Origin: Burkholderiales bacterium
GTDB lineage: Bacteria; Pseudomonadota; Gammaproteobacteria; Burkholderiales; Burkholderiaceae_C
Reading direction: 5' to 3'
Assembly (NCBI GenBank): GCA_947448105.1
Contig: CANFNE010000074.1
Coordinates: 1-9,787 of the forward strand
Length of the DNA stretch: 9,787 nucleotides
In this document: positions 1-6,289 of the stretch, piece after piece
How positions within the stretch are numbered: the first letter of the stretch is position 1
Layout: each line of letters starts with the position of its first letter
Translations under genes and position numbers: made by a program
Notes under the pieces: generated by a model
What the model was told of the DNA's origin: nothing
Database searches by the model: none
What the model saw: the letters and a program-made list of their open reading frames with translations, nothing else

Positions 1-376
1 CCATGAGGTAGCTCAAGCCAGCCGCTGCGCCGCCCACGATGATGGCCACGTCGGATTCGAAATAGGCATGGCCTACGGCATGCACCCGCGCACCGATGCG
101 GGGGCGGACCAACGAGGATTGGGCATCTGATGGAGCGCTGAAACGCGTTAGCAGCGCGCACACGGTGTGAGCCTGTTCGACCTCGCCGCCTGCCGGGGCG
201 CCATCTTCGCAGTCCAAGGTGACGTCCAACACACAGGCACCGAACTCTTGCAGCAGCTCGGCCTGCAAGATCAGGCTTTTTTGCATGCGCGCAGGCGCGC
301 CGCTGTAGTGGTCACACACCGGCAACACCCCGGTGCGCGCCTGGGCACCTAAGAGAATGTCGCGGGGGTGTTGCAT
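1..376 (-). CDS. HpcH/HpaI aldolase / CitE-like CoA-ester lyase family protein (partial, N-terminal 125 aa)
   Basis: My own translation of the minus strand gives an open frame starting MQHPRDILLGAQ and running 125 codons off the left edge, so the C-terminal part is missing. The pattern VCDHYSG (residues 20-26), DVTLDCEDGAP (51-61), VRPRIGARVH (90-99) and a GGAAAGLSYLM segment at the cut matches the CitE-like proteins often found beside mdh in Comamonadaceae. DCEDG sits where citrate-lyase beta-like aldolases carry an acidic, metal-binding DLED-type motif. The family cleaves or forms C-C bonds in CoA esters such as malyl-CoA or citramalyl-CoA, or related oxo-acids. The substrate cannot be told from this fragment. 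It lies 52 bp downstream of mdh on the same strand and is probably co-transcribed with it. An in-frame ATG at 397 would add 7 residues (MGGRHRS), but it lies inside a hairpin. I prefer 376 because homologues begin close to the HPR motif. Confidence 0.72.
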   Translation of the reverse strand, partial: MQHPRDILLGAQARTGVLPVCDHYSGAPARMQKSLILQAELLQEFGACVLDVTLDCEDGAPAGGEVEQAHTVCALLTRFSAPSDAQSSLVRPRIGARVHAVGHAYFESDVAIIVGGAAAGLSYLM

Positions 377-389
377 GGATCGGTGGCGT

Positions 390-420
390 CCGCCCATGCA
401 CCCAAGCGGTGCGTGGGCGG
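390..420 (-). promoter_or_regulatory. Strong hairpin between mdh and the CitE-like gene
   Basis: Positions 390-402 and 408-420 form a 13-position inverted repeat with a 5-nt loop (403-407). Twelve positions pair perfectly. The exception is 397/413, a C-A mismatch in minus-strand RNA. It begins 8 bp after the mdh stop codon. No run of U follows on the minus strand, so it is not a standard intrinsic terminator. It could protect the mdh mRNA 3' end, attenuate read-through, or mask the translation start of the downstream gene, whose purine-rich upstream stretch overlaps the 3' arm. The structure is seen in the sequence; the function is inferred. Confidence 0.6.
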
Positions 421-428
421 GAACGGGA

Positions 429-1415
<987 letters not shown>

Positions 1416-1433
1416 AGAAAAACTCCAGGAAGT

Positions 1434-1462
1434 GTTGTGAAAGCGTGGTTGTGAAAGCGTGG
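1434..1462. repeat. Perfect 14-bp tandem duplication in the mdh leader
   Basis: The unit TTGTGAAAGCGTGG occurs twice back to back, at 1435-1448 and 1449-1462, with no mismatch. The preceding G at 1434 extends the period by one base. It lies between the proposed mdh promoter (1510-1539) and the mdh ribosome-binding site (1423-1426), so it would be part of the 5' untranslated mRNA. It looks like a recent slippage duplication. Any regulatory effect is unknown. Confidence 0.85.
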
Positions 1463-1509
1463 ACTGCCCGTACCGGCCCCTGGGCCGATGGCTGCGCAGA
1501 ATGGCTAAG

Positions 1510-1539
1510 AGTTTACCCTTATTTGTTCTACCAAGTCAA
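1510..1539 (-). promoter_or_regulatory. Candidate mdh promoter (minus strand)
   Basis: On the minus strand, TTGACT (1539-1534, 5 of 6 to the -35 consensus) is followed after 18 bp by TAAACT (1515-1510, 4 of 6 to the -10 consensus). This would start transcription near 1503 and give a leader of about 88 nt that contains the 14-bp duplication. The spacing is acceptable, but the -10 match is mediocre, so this is a prediction only. Confidence 0.42.
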
Positions 1540-1543
1540 CTTG
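1532..1543. promoter_or_regulatory. Small inverted repeat CAAGT-CA-ACTTG next to the main palindrome
   Basis: Five-base arms separated by 2 bp are perfectly complementary. The element overlaps the proposed -35 boxes of both divergent promoters (1534-1539 on the minus strand, 1541-1546 on the plus strand). It could be a second regulator site or a chance feature of this AT-rich stretch. Ten paired bases is weak evidence by itself. Confidence 0.3.
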
Positions 1544-1568
1544 TCTTATGTCTTATATAAGATATGAT
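1541..1568 (+). promoter_or_regulatory. Candidate sigma70 promoter of the GntR gene and possibly the sdh operon
   Basis: TTGTCT (1541-1546) and TATGAT (1563-1568) are separated by 16 bp and resemble the -35 and -10 boxes. The palindrome at 1551-1562 fills most of the spacer, so a bound repressor would directly block RNA polymerase. The start point would be near 1575, leaving a leader of about 40 nt before the ATG at 1615. The region is clearly AT-rich against GC-rich surroundings. Confidence 0.5.
1551..1562. promoter_or_regulatory. Perfect 12-bp palindrome TCTTATATAAGA, candidate operator
   Basis: The 12 bases are identical on both strands, and partial symmetry continues outward (positions 1549/1564, 1548/1565 and 1546/1567 also pair). 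The left half-site GTCTTAT is repeated directly at 1543-1549 and 1550-1556. Such AT-rich dyads are typical of GntR-family dimer sites, and the adjacent gene encodes a HutC-type GntR protein. Its placement between -35 and -10 of that gene suggests autorepression. It also sits 12 bp upstream of the proposed mdh -35 box. I found no second exact copy in the window. Confidence 0.6.
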
Positions 1569-1614
1569 TAACCTAGTTTCGATACTGACTTCGCGCTGAC
1601 AAAATTCCCCATTT

Positions 1615-2442
1615 ATGGCTGTTACGTACCCCCTTGCAAGCGACTCTGGCGCCGCGCCCGCGGCAGCGGAAAGCGCCACGCAGTCACAAAGCGCGGCCCT
1701 GTCTGCGCCATCGGCCACACCGGCCTTCAGTCCGCTGTACCAGCAAATCAAGGCCTTGCTACTGCAAAGCCTGGAAGCCGGCGAGTGGAAGTCCGGCGCC
1801 GCCATCCCCAGCGAGCAGGAACTGGCAGCGCGCTACAAGGTCAGCCAAGGCACGGTGCGTAAAGCGATCGACGAATTGTCGATTGATAACCTGCTGGTGC
1901 GCCGCCAAGGCAAAGGCACGTTTGTCGCCACCCACGCCGAGCGCCAGGTGCAATACCGCTTTCTCAAACTCGTGCCCGAAGACGGCGACGCCAGCAGCCA
2001 AGGTCCTGCGCAACGCCAGATCATTGACTGCAAGCGCGCTCGCGCCTCGGCCGACGTGGCTCGCGGCCTGGGTTTGCGCCCGGGCGACGCGGTGCTGCAA
2101 GTGCGCCGTGTGCTTTCGTTTGGCAACAAGCCCACTATTTTGGAAGACATCTGGTTGCCAGGCACGCCGTTCAAAGGGCTGACCGCCGAGCGCTTGCGCA
2201 ACGACAACGGCCCGATGTACGCCCTGTTTGAGCGTGAATTTGGCGTGCGCATGGTGCGCGCCGAAGAAAAAATCCGCGCGGTGCTGCCCGATGCGACGCA
2301 AGTGGAGCTGTTGGGTGTCACCTCCAGCACACCCTTGCTCAGCGTGGAGCGGATTGCTTATACCTACAAGGACGCGCCCATAGAGATGCGCCAGTGCCTT
2401 TACCTAACGCACACGCATTACTACCGCAATGAATTGCACTGA
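1615..2442 (+). CDS. GntR-family transcriptional regulator, HutC subfamily (wHTH + UTRA)
   Basis: The protein has 275 residues. Residues 1-37 are an Ala/Ser-rich tail with no recognisable fold. Residues 39-107 form a GntR winged helix: SPLYQQIK opens helix 1, IPSEQELAARYKVSQGTVRKAI (64-85) is the helix-turn-helix, and VRRQGKGTFV (95-104) is the wing. Residues 110-270 fit a UTRA ligand-binding domain: LGLRPGDAVLQVRRV (152-166), ILEDIWLP (175-182), and the closing IEMRQCLY...HYYRNEL. UTRA domains bind small metabolites, so the ligand may be an organic acid linked to the TCA cycle (inference). The start is fixed: a stop lies in frame at 1597-1599 and the only start codon before the DNA-binding domain is the ATG at 1615, although no Shine-Dalgarno site is visible. 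The gene is divergent from mdh and 119 bp upstream of sdhC. A role in controlling both is likely but unproven. Confidence 0.9.
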   Translation: MAVTYPLASDSGAAPAAAESATQSQSAALSAPSATPAFSPLYQQIKALLLQSLEAGEWKSGAAIPSEQELAARYKVSQGTVRKAIDELSIDNLLVRRQGKGTFVATHAERQVQYRFLKLVPEDGDASSQGPAQRQIIDCKRARASADVARGLGLRPGDAVLQVRRVLSFGNKPTILEDIWLPGTPFKGLTAERLRNDNGPMYALFEREFGVRMVRAEEKIRAVLPDATQVELLGVTSSTPLLSVERIAYTYKDAPIEMRQCLYLTHTHYYRNELH

Positions 2443-2500
2443 ATGGGTCTATTTCGCCCCAACGCCCTGCAAGGCACCCGTCAGATTGGTGCAGTGCAAT
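2433..2500. repeat. 9-bp inverted repeat spanning the regulator stop codon and the sdhC upstream gap
   Basis: ATTGCACTG (2433-2441) is the exact reverse complement of CAGTGCAAT (2492-2500), with 50 bp between the arms. The left arm includes the last codons of the GntR gene. The right arm overlaps a TAGAAT sequence (2500-2505) that could serve as an sdhC -10 box, but I see no matching -35. The rest of the 2443-2561 gap shows no terminator and no gene. An arm of this length could be chance. Confidence 0.35.
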
Positions 2501-2561
2501 AGAATTTGCGTTGAACCCCGCCTGAGTTACACCACGGTTACCCCTTAGAAAGCACCCGCCC

Positions 2562-3005
2562 ATGTCTGCGCCCTCCCCCAGCACTCGCCCCAAGCGGCCC
2601 GAATTTCGCAATATCAACGCATTTACCGATTTGCCGACCTACCGGCTTCCGGTGGCCGGCATCGTGTCCATCCTGCACCGCGTCAGCGGCGCCCTGATGT
2701 TCGTGCTGATGCCTTTCATCATCTGGATGTTTGACACCTCCATCTCCTCGGAGTTGTCGTTTGCACGCTTTACCAGCGTTTTCAATATCGGCGCGGGCTT
2801 GGTTCCGGGCTGGTTCTTCAAGCTGGTGGCGCTGGCCATCCTGTGGGCCTTTTTGCACCACCTGATCGCCGGCCTGCGCCACCTCTGGATGGACATGCGC
2901 CACGCCGTGAGCAAGGAATTTGGCAAGTCCTCCGCCGTGTTCACCCTGGCGCTGAGCGTCGGCCTGACGGTGGTACTGGGCGCCAAGCTGTTTGGCCTGT
3001 ACTGA
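2562..3005 (+). CDS. sdhC: Succinate dehydrogenase cytochrome b556 subunit
   Basis: This 147-residue membrane anchor of complex II helps bind haem b and ubiquinone and holds SdhAB to the inner membrane. The family signature SILHRVSGALM (36-46) opens helix 1. HHLIAGLRHLWMD (99-111) in helix 2 carries H100, which aligns with the haem-ligand His84 of E. coli SdhC, and R106-H107-D111 complete the motif. Three hydrophobic segments lie near residues 30-55, 83-107 and 124-145. The N-terminal 25 residues are polar and cytoplasmic. The upstream site is weak (AGAAAG, 2547-2552). It is the first structural gene of sdhCDAB, 119 bp after the regulator gene and 61 bp before sdhD. No terminator precedes it, so read-through from the regulator promoter is possible. 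Confidence 0.95.
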   Translation: MSAPSPSTRPKRPEFRNINAFTDLPTYRLPVAGIVSILHRVSGALMFVLMPFIIWMFDTSISSELSFARFTSVFNIGAGLVPGWFFKLVALAILWAFLHHLIAGLRHLWMDMRHAVSKEFGKSSAVFTLALSVGLTVVLGAKLFGLY

Positions 3006-3066
3006 GCCCTTGCTGCGCGCCGCCTGCTTCCTCATTTAGCCCCCAACACCCCGAAAGACACACACC

Positions 3067-3432
3067 ATGGCAGTTAATTACGGTTCCAAACGCATCGTCG
3101 TGGGCGCCCACTATGGCTTGCGCGACTGGCTGGCCCAGCGCGTCACCGCCGCACTGATGGCCTTGTTCACGCTGGTCGTTTTGGCCCAGCTCATCTTCTC
3201 CAAAGGCCCCGTGGGCTACGACAAATGGGCTGGCATTTTTTCTGCCCAGTGGATGAAGGCGCTGACCTTTGCCATCATCGTGGCGTTGCTGTACCACGTG
3301 TGGATTGGCATGCGCGACATCTGGATGGACTACATCAAGCCCGTGGGCATTCGCCTGTCGCTGCAGGTTTTTTCCATCGTCTGGCTGGTCGCCTGTGCCG
3401 GTTGGGCCATCCAGGTCTTGTGGCGCGTCTAA
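3067..3432 (+). CDS. sdhD: Succinate dehydrogenase hydrophobic membrane anchor subunit
   Basis: This is a 121-residue, three-helix anchor that pairs with SdhC. AQRVTAALMALFTLVVLAQL (23-42) is helix 1, helix 2 runs through ALTFAIIVALLYHVWIGM (65-82), and helix 3 is about 97-119. YHVWIGMRDIWMDYIKP (76-92) is the family signature. H77 aligns with E. coli SdhD His71, and D88-Y89 align with Asp82-Tyr83, of which Tyr83 contacts ubiquinone. The N-terminus SKRIVVGAHYGLRDW (7-21) is typical of betaproteobacterial SdhD. The length matches the family (about 115-125). The Shine-Dalgarno site is weak (GAAAGA about 10 bp upstream). It lies 27 bp before sdhA in the same operon. Confidence 0.95.
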   Translation: MAVNYGSKRIVVGAHYGLRDWLAQRVTAALMALFTLVVLAQLIFSKGPVGYDKWAGIFSAQWMKALTFAIIVALLYHVWIGMRDIWMDYIKPVGIRLSLQVFSIVWLVACAGWAIQVLWRV

Positions 3433-3459
3433 ACGTCTTCTACTCAGAACAATCACCCC

Positions 3460-5250
3460 ATGTCCTATCCTGTATCTAAACGCAAATTCGACGTCGTCAT
3501 CGTGGGGGCCGGCGGCTCCGGCATGCGCGCCTCCCTGCAACTCGCACGCGCTGGTCTGAACGTGGCCGTGCTGTCCAAGGTGTTTCCTACCCGTTCGCAC
3601 ACCGTGGCAGCCCAAGGCGGCATCGGCGCCTCGCTGGGCAATATGAACGAGGACAACTGGCACTACCATTTTTACGACACCGTCAAGGGCTCAGATTGGC
3701 TGGGCGACCAAGACGCGATCGAATTCATGTGCCGCGAAGCACCCAAGGTCGTCTACGACCTGGAGCACATGGGCATGCCCTTTGACCGCAACCCCGACGG
3801 CACGATTTACCAGCGCCCCTTTGGCGGCCACACCGCCAACTACGGCGAAAAAGCGGTAGAGCGCGCCTGCGCCGCTGCCGACCGCACCGGCCACGCCATG
3901 TTGCACACGCTGTACCAGCAAAATGTGGCGGCCAAAACCAGCTTCTTTGTTGAATGGCTGGCGATGGACCTGATCCGTGACGCCGATGGCGACGTGCTGG
4001 GCGTGACCGCCATTGAGATGGAAACCGGCGACGTCCACATTCTGGAAGCCAAGACCACCCTCCTGGCCACTGGCGGCGCCGGGCGCATTTTTGCGGCATC
4101 GACCAACGCCTTCATCAACACCGGCGACGGTCTTGGCATGGCAGCGCGCGCTGGCATTCCACTCGAAGACATGGAGTTCTGGCAGTTCCACCCCACCGGC
4201 GTGCACGGTGCGGGCGTTTTGCTGACCGAAGGCTGCCGTGGCGAAGGGGCGATTTTGCGCAACGCCAATGGCGAGCGCTTCATGGAGCGTTACGCCCCGG
4301 CCTACAAAGACCTGGCACCCCGCGACTACGTATCGCGTTGCATGGACCAGGAAATCAAGGAAGGCCGTGGCTGCGGTCCGAACAAGGACTACATCAACCT
4401 CGACATGACCCATTTGGGCGCCGAGACCATCATGAAGCGCCTGCCCTCGGTGTTGGAGATTGGCCACAACTTCGCCAACGTCGACATCACCAAGGAGCCC
4501 ATCCCCGTGGTGCCCACCATCCATTACCAAATGGGCGGCATTCCCACCAACATCAACGGCCAGGTCGTGGTGCAAGACGCCAACAACAAGAGCCAAGTGG
4601 TCAACGGCCTGTACGCGGTGGGCGAATGCTCGTGCGTCAGCGTGCACGGCGCCAACCGCCTGGGCACCAATTCCCTGCTCGACCTCTTGGTGTTTGGCCG
4701 CGCTGCGGGCAACCACATTGTTGAATTTGCCAAGACCAGCAAAGCGCACAAGCCGCTGCCCGCCACCGCCGCTGACGCCACCATCGCCCGTCTGGCGCGC
4801 CTGGACAACGCCACCGGAGGCGAATACGCCCAGGACGTGGCCAACGACATCCGCGCCGCCATGCAGCAACACGCCGGCGTGTTCCGCACCCAGGCCATGA
4901 TGGACGAGGGCGTGACCAAGATCGCCGAACTGCGTGAGCGCGTGAACAACATCGGCCTCAAAGACAAGTCCAAGGTCTTCAACACCGCCCGCATCGAAGC
5001 GCTGGAAGTGGAAAATCTGATTGAGGCCGCCCAGGCCACCATCGTCTCCGCCGCGGCCCGCCACGAGAGCCGTGGCGCGCACACCGTCAACGACTACGGC
5101 GACACGCCAGAGCATCCCAACGGCCGCAACGACACCGAGTGGCACAAGCACACCTTGTGGCACAGCGCGACCAATAGCCTGAGCTACAAGCCGGTGCAAA
5201 TGAAGCCCCTGACGGTGGAGAGCGTTGAGCTCAAGACCCGTACCTTCTAA
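3460..5250 (+). CDS. sdhA: Succinate dehydrogenase flavoprotein subunit
   Basis: This 596-residue catalytic subunit oxidises succinate to fumarate at the cytoplasmic face of the inner membrane. The FAD-binding fold starts with VVIVGAGGSGMRAS (12-25). SHTVAAQGG (46-54) contains H47, the expected covalent FAD attachment site. Substrate and catalytic residues are present: H244 in QFHPTG (242-247), R288 in APRD (286-289), H355 in HYQMGG (355-360) and R400 in GANRLG (397-402). These align with E. coli His242, Arg286, His354 and Arg399. The C-terminal helical part (from about 460) ends in a domain with the usual HESRGAH and NDTEWHKHTLW motifs. The length is normal (E. coli 588). FAD attachment would depend on the SdhE encoded three kilobases downstream in the same operon. 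The gap to sdhB is 23 bp. Confidence 0.98.
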   Translation: MSYPVSKRKFDVVIVGAGGSGMRASLQLARAGLNVAVLSKVFPTRSHTVAAQGGIGASLGNMNEDNWHYHFYDTVKGSDWLGDQDAIEFMCREAPKVVYDLEHMGMPFDRNPDGTIYQRPFGGHTANYGEKAVERACAAADRTGHAMLHTLYQQNVAAKTSFFVEWLAMDLIRDADGDVLGVTAIEMETGDVHILEAKTTLLATGGAGRIFAASTNAFINTGDGLGMAARAGIPLEDMEFWQFHPTGVHGAGVLLTEGCRGEGAILRNANGERFMERYAPAYKDLAPRDYVSRCMDQEIKEGRGCGPNKDYINLDMTHLGAETIMKRLPSVLEIGHNFANVDITKEPIPVVPTIHYQMGGIPTNINGQVVVQDANNKSQVVNGLYAVGECSCVSVHGANRLGTNSLLDLLVFGRAAGNHIVEFAKTSKAHKPLPATAADATIARLARLDNATGGEYAQDVANDIRAAMQQHAGVFRTQAMMDEGVTKIAELRERVNNIGLKDKSKVFNTARIEALEVENLIEAAQATIVSAAARHESRGAHTVNDYGDTPEHPNGRNDTEWHKHTLWHSATNSLSYKPVQMKPLTVESVELKTRTF

Positions 5251-5273
5251 ATCGAAACCAGCGAGCACATCCC

Positions 5274-5978
5274 ATGTCCAAACGCACTTTCTCTATTTAC
5301 CGGTACGACCCCGATAAGGACGCCAAGCCCTATATGCAGACCATTGAGGTCGAGCTCGACGGCTCTGAACGCATGCTGCTTGACGCCCTGATGAAGCTCA
5401 AGGCGGTAGACCCCACCATTTCCTTTCGACGCTCCTGCCGCGAAGGCGTGTGCGGGTCAGATGCGATGAACATCAATGGCAAAAACGGCCTGGCCTGTTT
5501 GACCAATATGCGCACCCTGCCCGGCAACATCGTGCTCAAGCCCCTGCCCGGCCTGCCGGTGATCCGCGACATGATCGTGGACATGACGCAGTTCTTCAAG
5601 CAGTACAACTCGATCAAACCCTACCTGATCAACGACAACGTGCCGCCCGAAAAAGAGCGCCTGCAAAGCCCCGAAGAGCGCGAAGAGCTCAACGGCTTGT
5701 ACGAGTGCATCTTGTGCGCCAGCTGCTCGACCAGTTGCCCGAGCTTCTGGTGGAACCCCGACAAGTTTGTCGGCCCCGCCGGCTTGCTGCAGGCCTACCG
5801 CTTTATCGCCGACAGCCGCGACGAGGCCACGGCCGAGCGCCTGGACAACCTGGAAGATCCCTACCGCCTGTTCCGATGCCACACCATCATGAACTGCGTC
5901 GACGTCTGCCCCAAAGGCCTGAACCCGACCAAGGCGATTGGCAAGATCAAGGAAATGATGGTTTTGCGTGCGGTCTAA
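5274..5978 (+). CDS. sdhB: Succinate dehydrogenase iron-sulfur subunit
   Basis: This 234-residue electron-transfer subunit carries three clusters between the SdhA flavin and the quinone site. The 2Fe-2S ligands are C55, C60, D63 and C75 in SCREGVCGSDAM...LAC. As in E. coli, the third ligand is Asp rather than Cys. The 4Fe-4S ligands are C145, C148, C151 and C212. The 3Fe-4S ligands are C155, C202 and C208, in CILCASCSTSCPSFWW (145-160) and RCHTIMNCVDVCP (201-213). W160 aligns with E. coli SdhB Trp164 and H203 with His207, both at the quinone pocket. The length matches the family (E. coli 238). The gene is followed after only 3 bp by sdhE. Confidence 0.98.
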   Translation: MSKRTFSIYRYDPDKDAKPYMQTIEVELDGSERMLLDALMKLKAVDPTISFRRSCREGVCGSDAMNINGKNGLACLTNMRTLPGNIVLKPLPGLPVIRDMIVDMTQFFKQYNSIKPYLINDNVPPEKERLQSPEEREELNGLYECILCASCSTSCPSFWWNPDKFVGPAGLLQAYRFIADSRDEATAERLDNLEDPYRLFRCHTIMNCVDVCPKGLNPTKAIGKIKEMMVLRAV

Positions 5979-5981
5979 GCG

Positions 5982-6278
5982 GTGAGCCAAGTCGTTCCAA
6001 CCGGCCAGGAGCTGCTCGACGAGCGCGCCTTAAGCAAACTGCGCTGGCGCTGCCGCCGCGGCCTGCTGGAAAACGACTTGTTCATCGCACGGTTTTTTGA
6101 TCGCTTTGACAAAGCCCTCAATGTCCGTCAAGCAGACGCACTGGGGGTGTTGATGGATTTGAGCGACAACGACTTGCTGGACCTGTTTTTGGCACGTAAA
6201 TCGCTTGCACAAGTGGAGGCCGCGCTCGACCGCGCGGAGCTCCATGAAATTTTGAAAATGGTGAGAGAAACTCGTTGA
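5982..6278 (+). CDS. sdhE: FAD assembly factor SdhE (succinate dehydrogenase assembly factor 2 family)
   Basis: This small, 98-residue, mostly helical cytoplasmic protein promotes covalent flavinylation of SdhA. The diagnostic RGLLE motif (26-30; family RGxxE) follows LSKLRWRCR, and NDLFIARFFDRF (31-42) continues the conserved helix. The start codon is GTG at 5982, 3 bp after the sdhB stop and without a visible Shine-Dalgarno site, so translation is probably coupled to sdhB. Lengths of 80-100 residues are usual. Its position after sdhB and before gltA matches other Burkholderiales and supports co-production with its client SdhA. Confidence 0.93.
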   Translation: MSQVVPTGQELLDERALSKLRWRCRRGLLENDLFIARFFDRFDKALNVRQADALGVLMDLSDNDLLDLFLARKSLAQVEAALDRAELHEILKMVRETR

Positions 6279-6282
6279 AAGG
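6278..6282 (+). promoter_or_regulatory. Ribosome-binding site deciding the gltA start
   Basis: AAAGG at 6278-6282 ends 7 nt before the ATG at 6290. This favours that ATG over an in-frame TTG at 6275, which lies upstream of the site and overlaps the sdhE stop codon. Confidence 0.7.
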
Positions 6283-6289
6283 TTCCGAG

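Noticed and set aside
3691..5268. Long open minus-strand frame (525 codons) opposite sdhA
   Set aside because: It is a codon-bias shadow of sdhA in GC-rich DNA. The translation is rich in Val, Gly and His with no recognisable motif, while the plus strand encodes an intact SdhA.
6275..6289. TTG start for gltA overlapping the sdhE stop
   Set aside because: The AAAGG site lies downstream of this TTG and is well spaced for the ATG at 6290, which gives the usual N-terminus.
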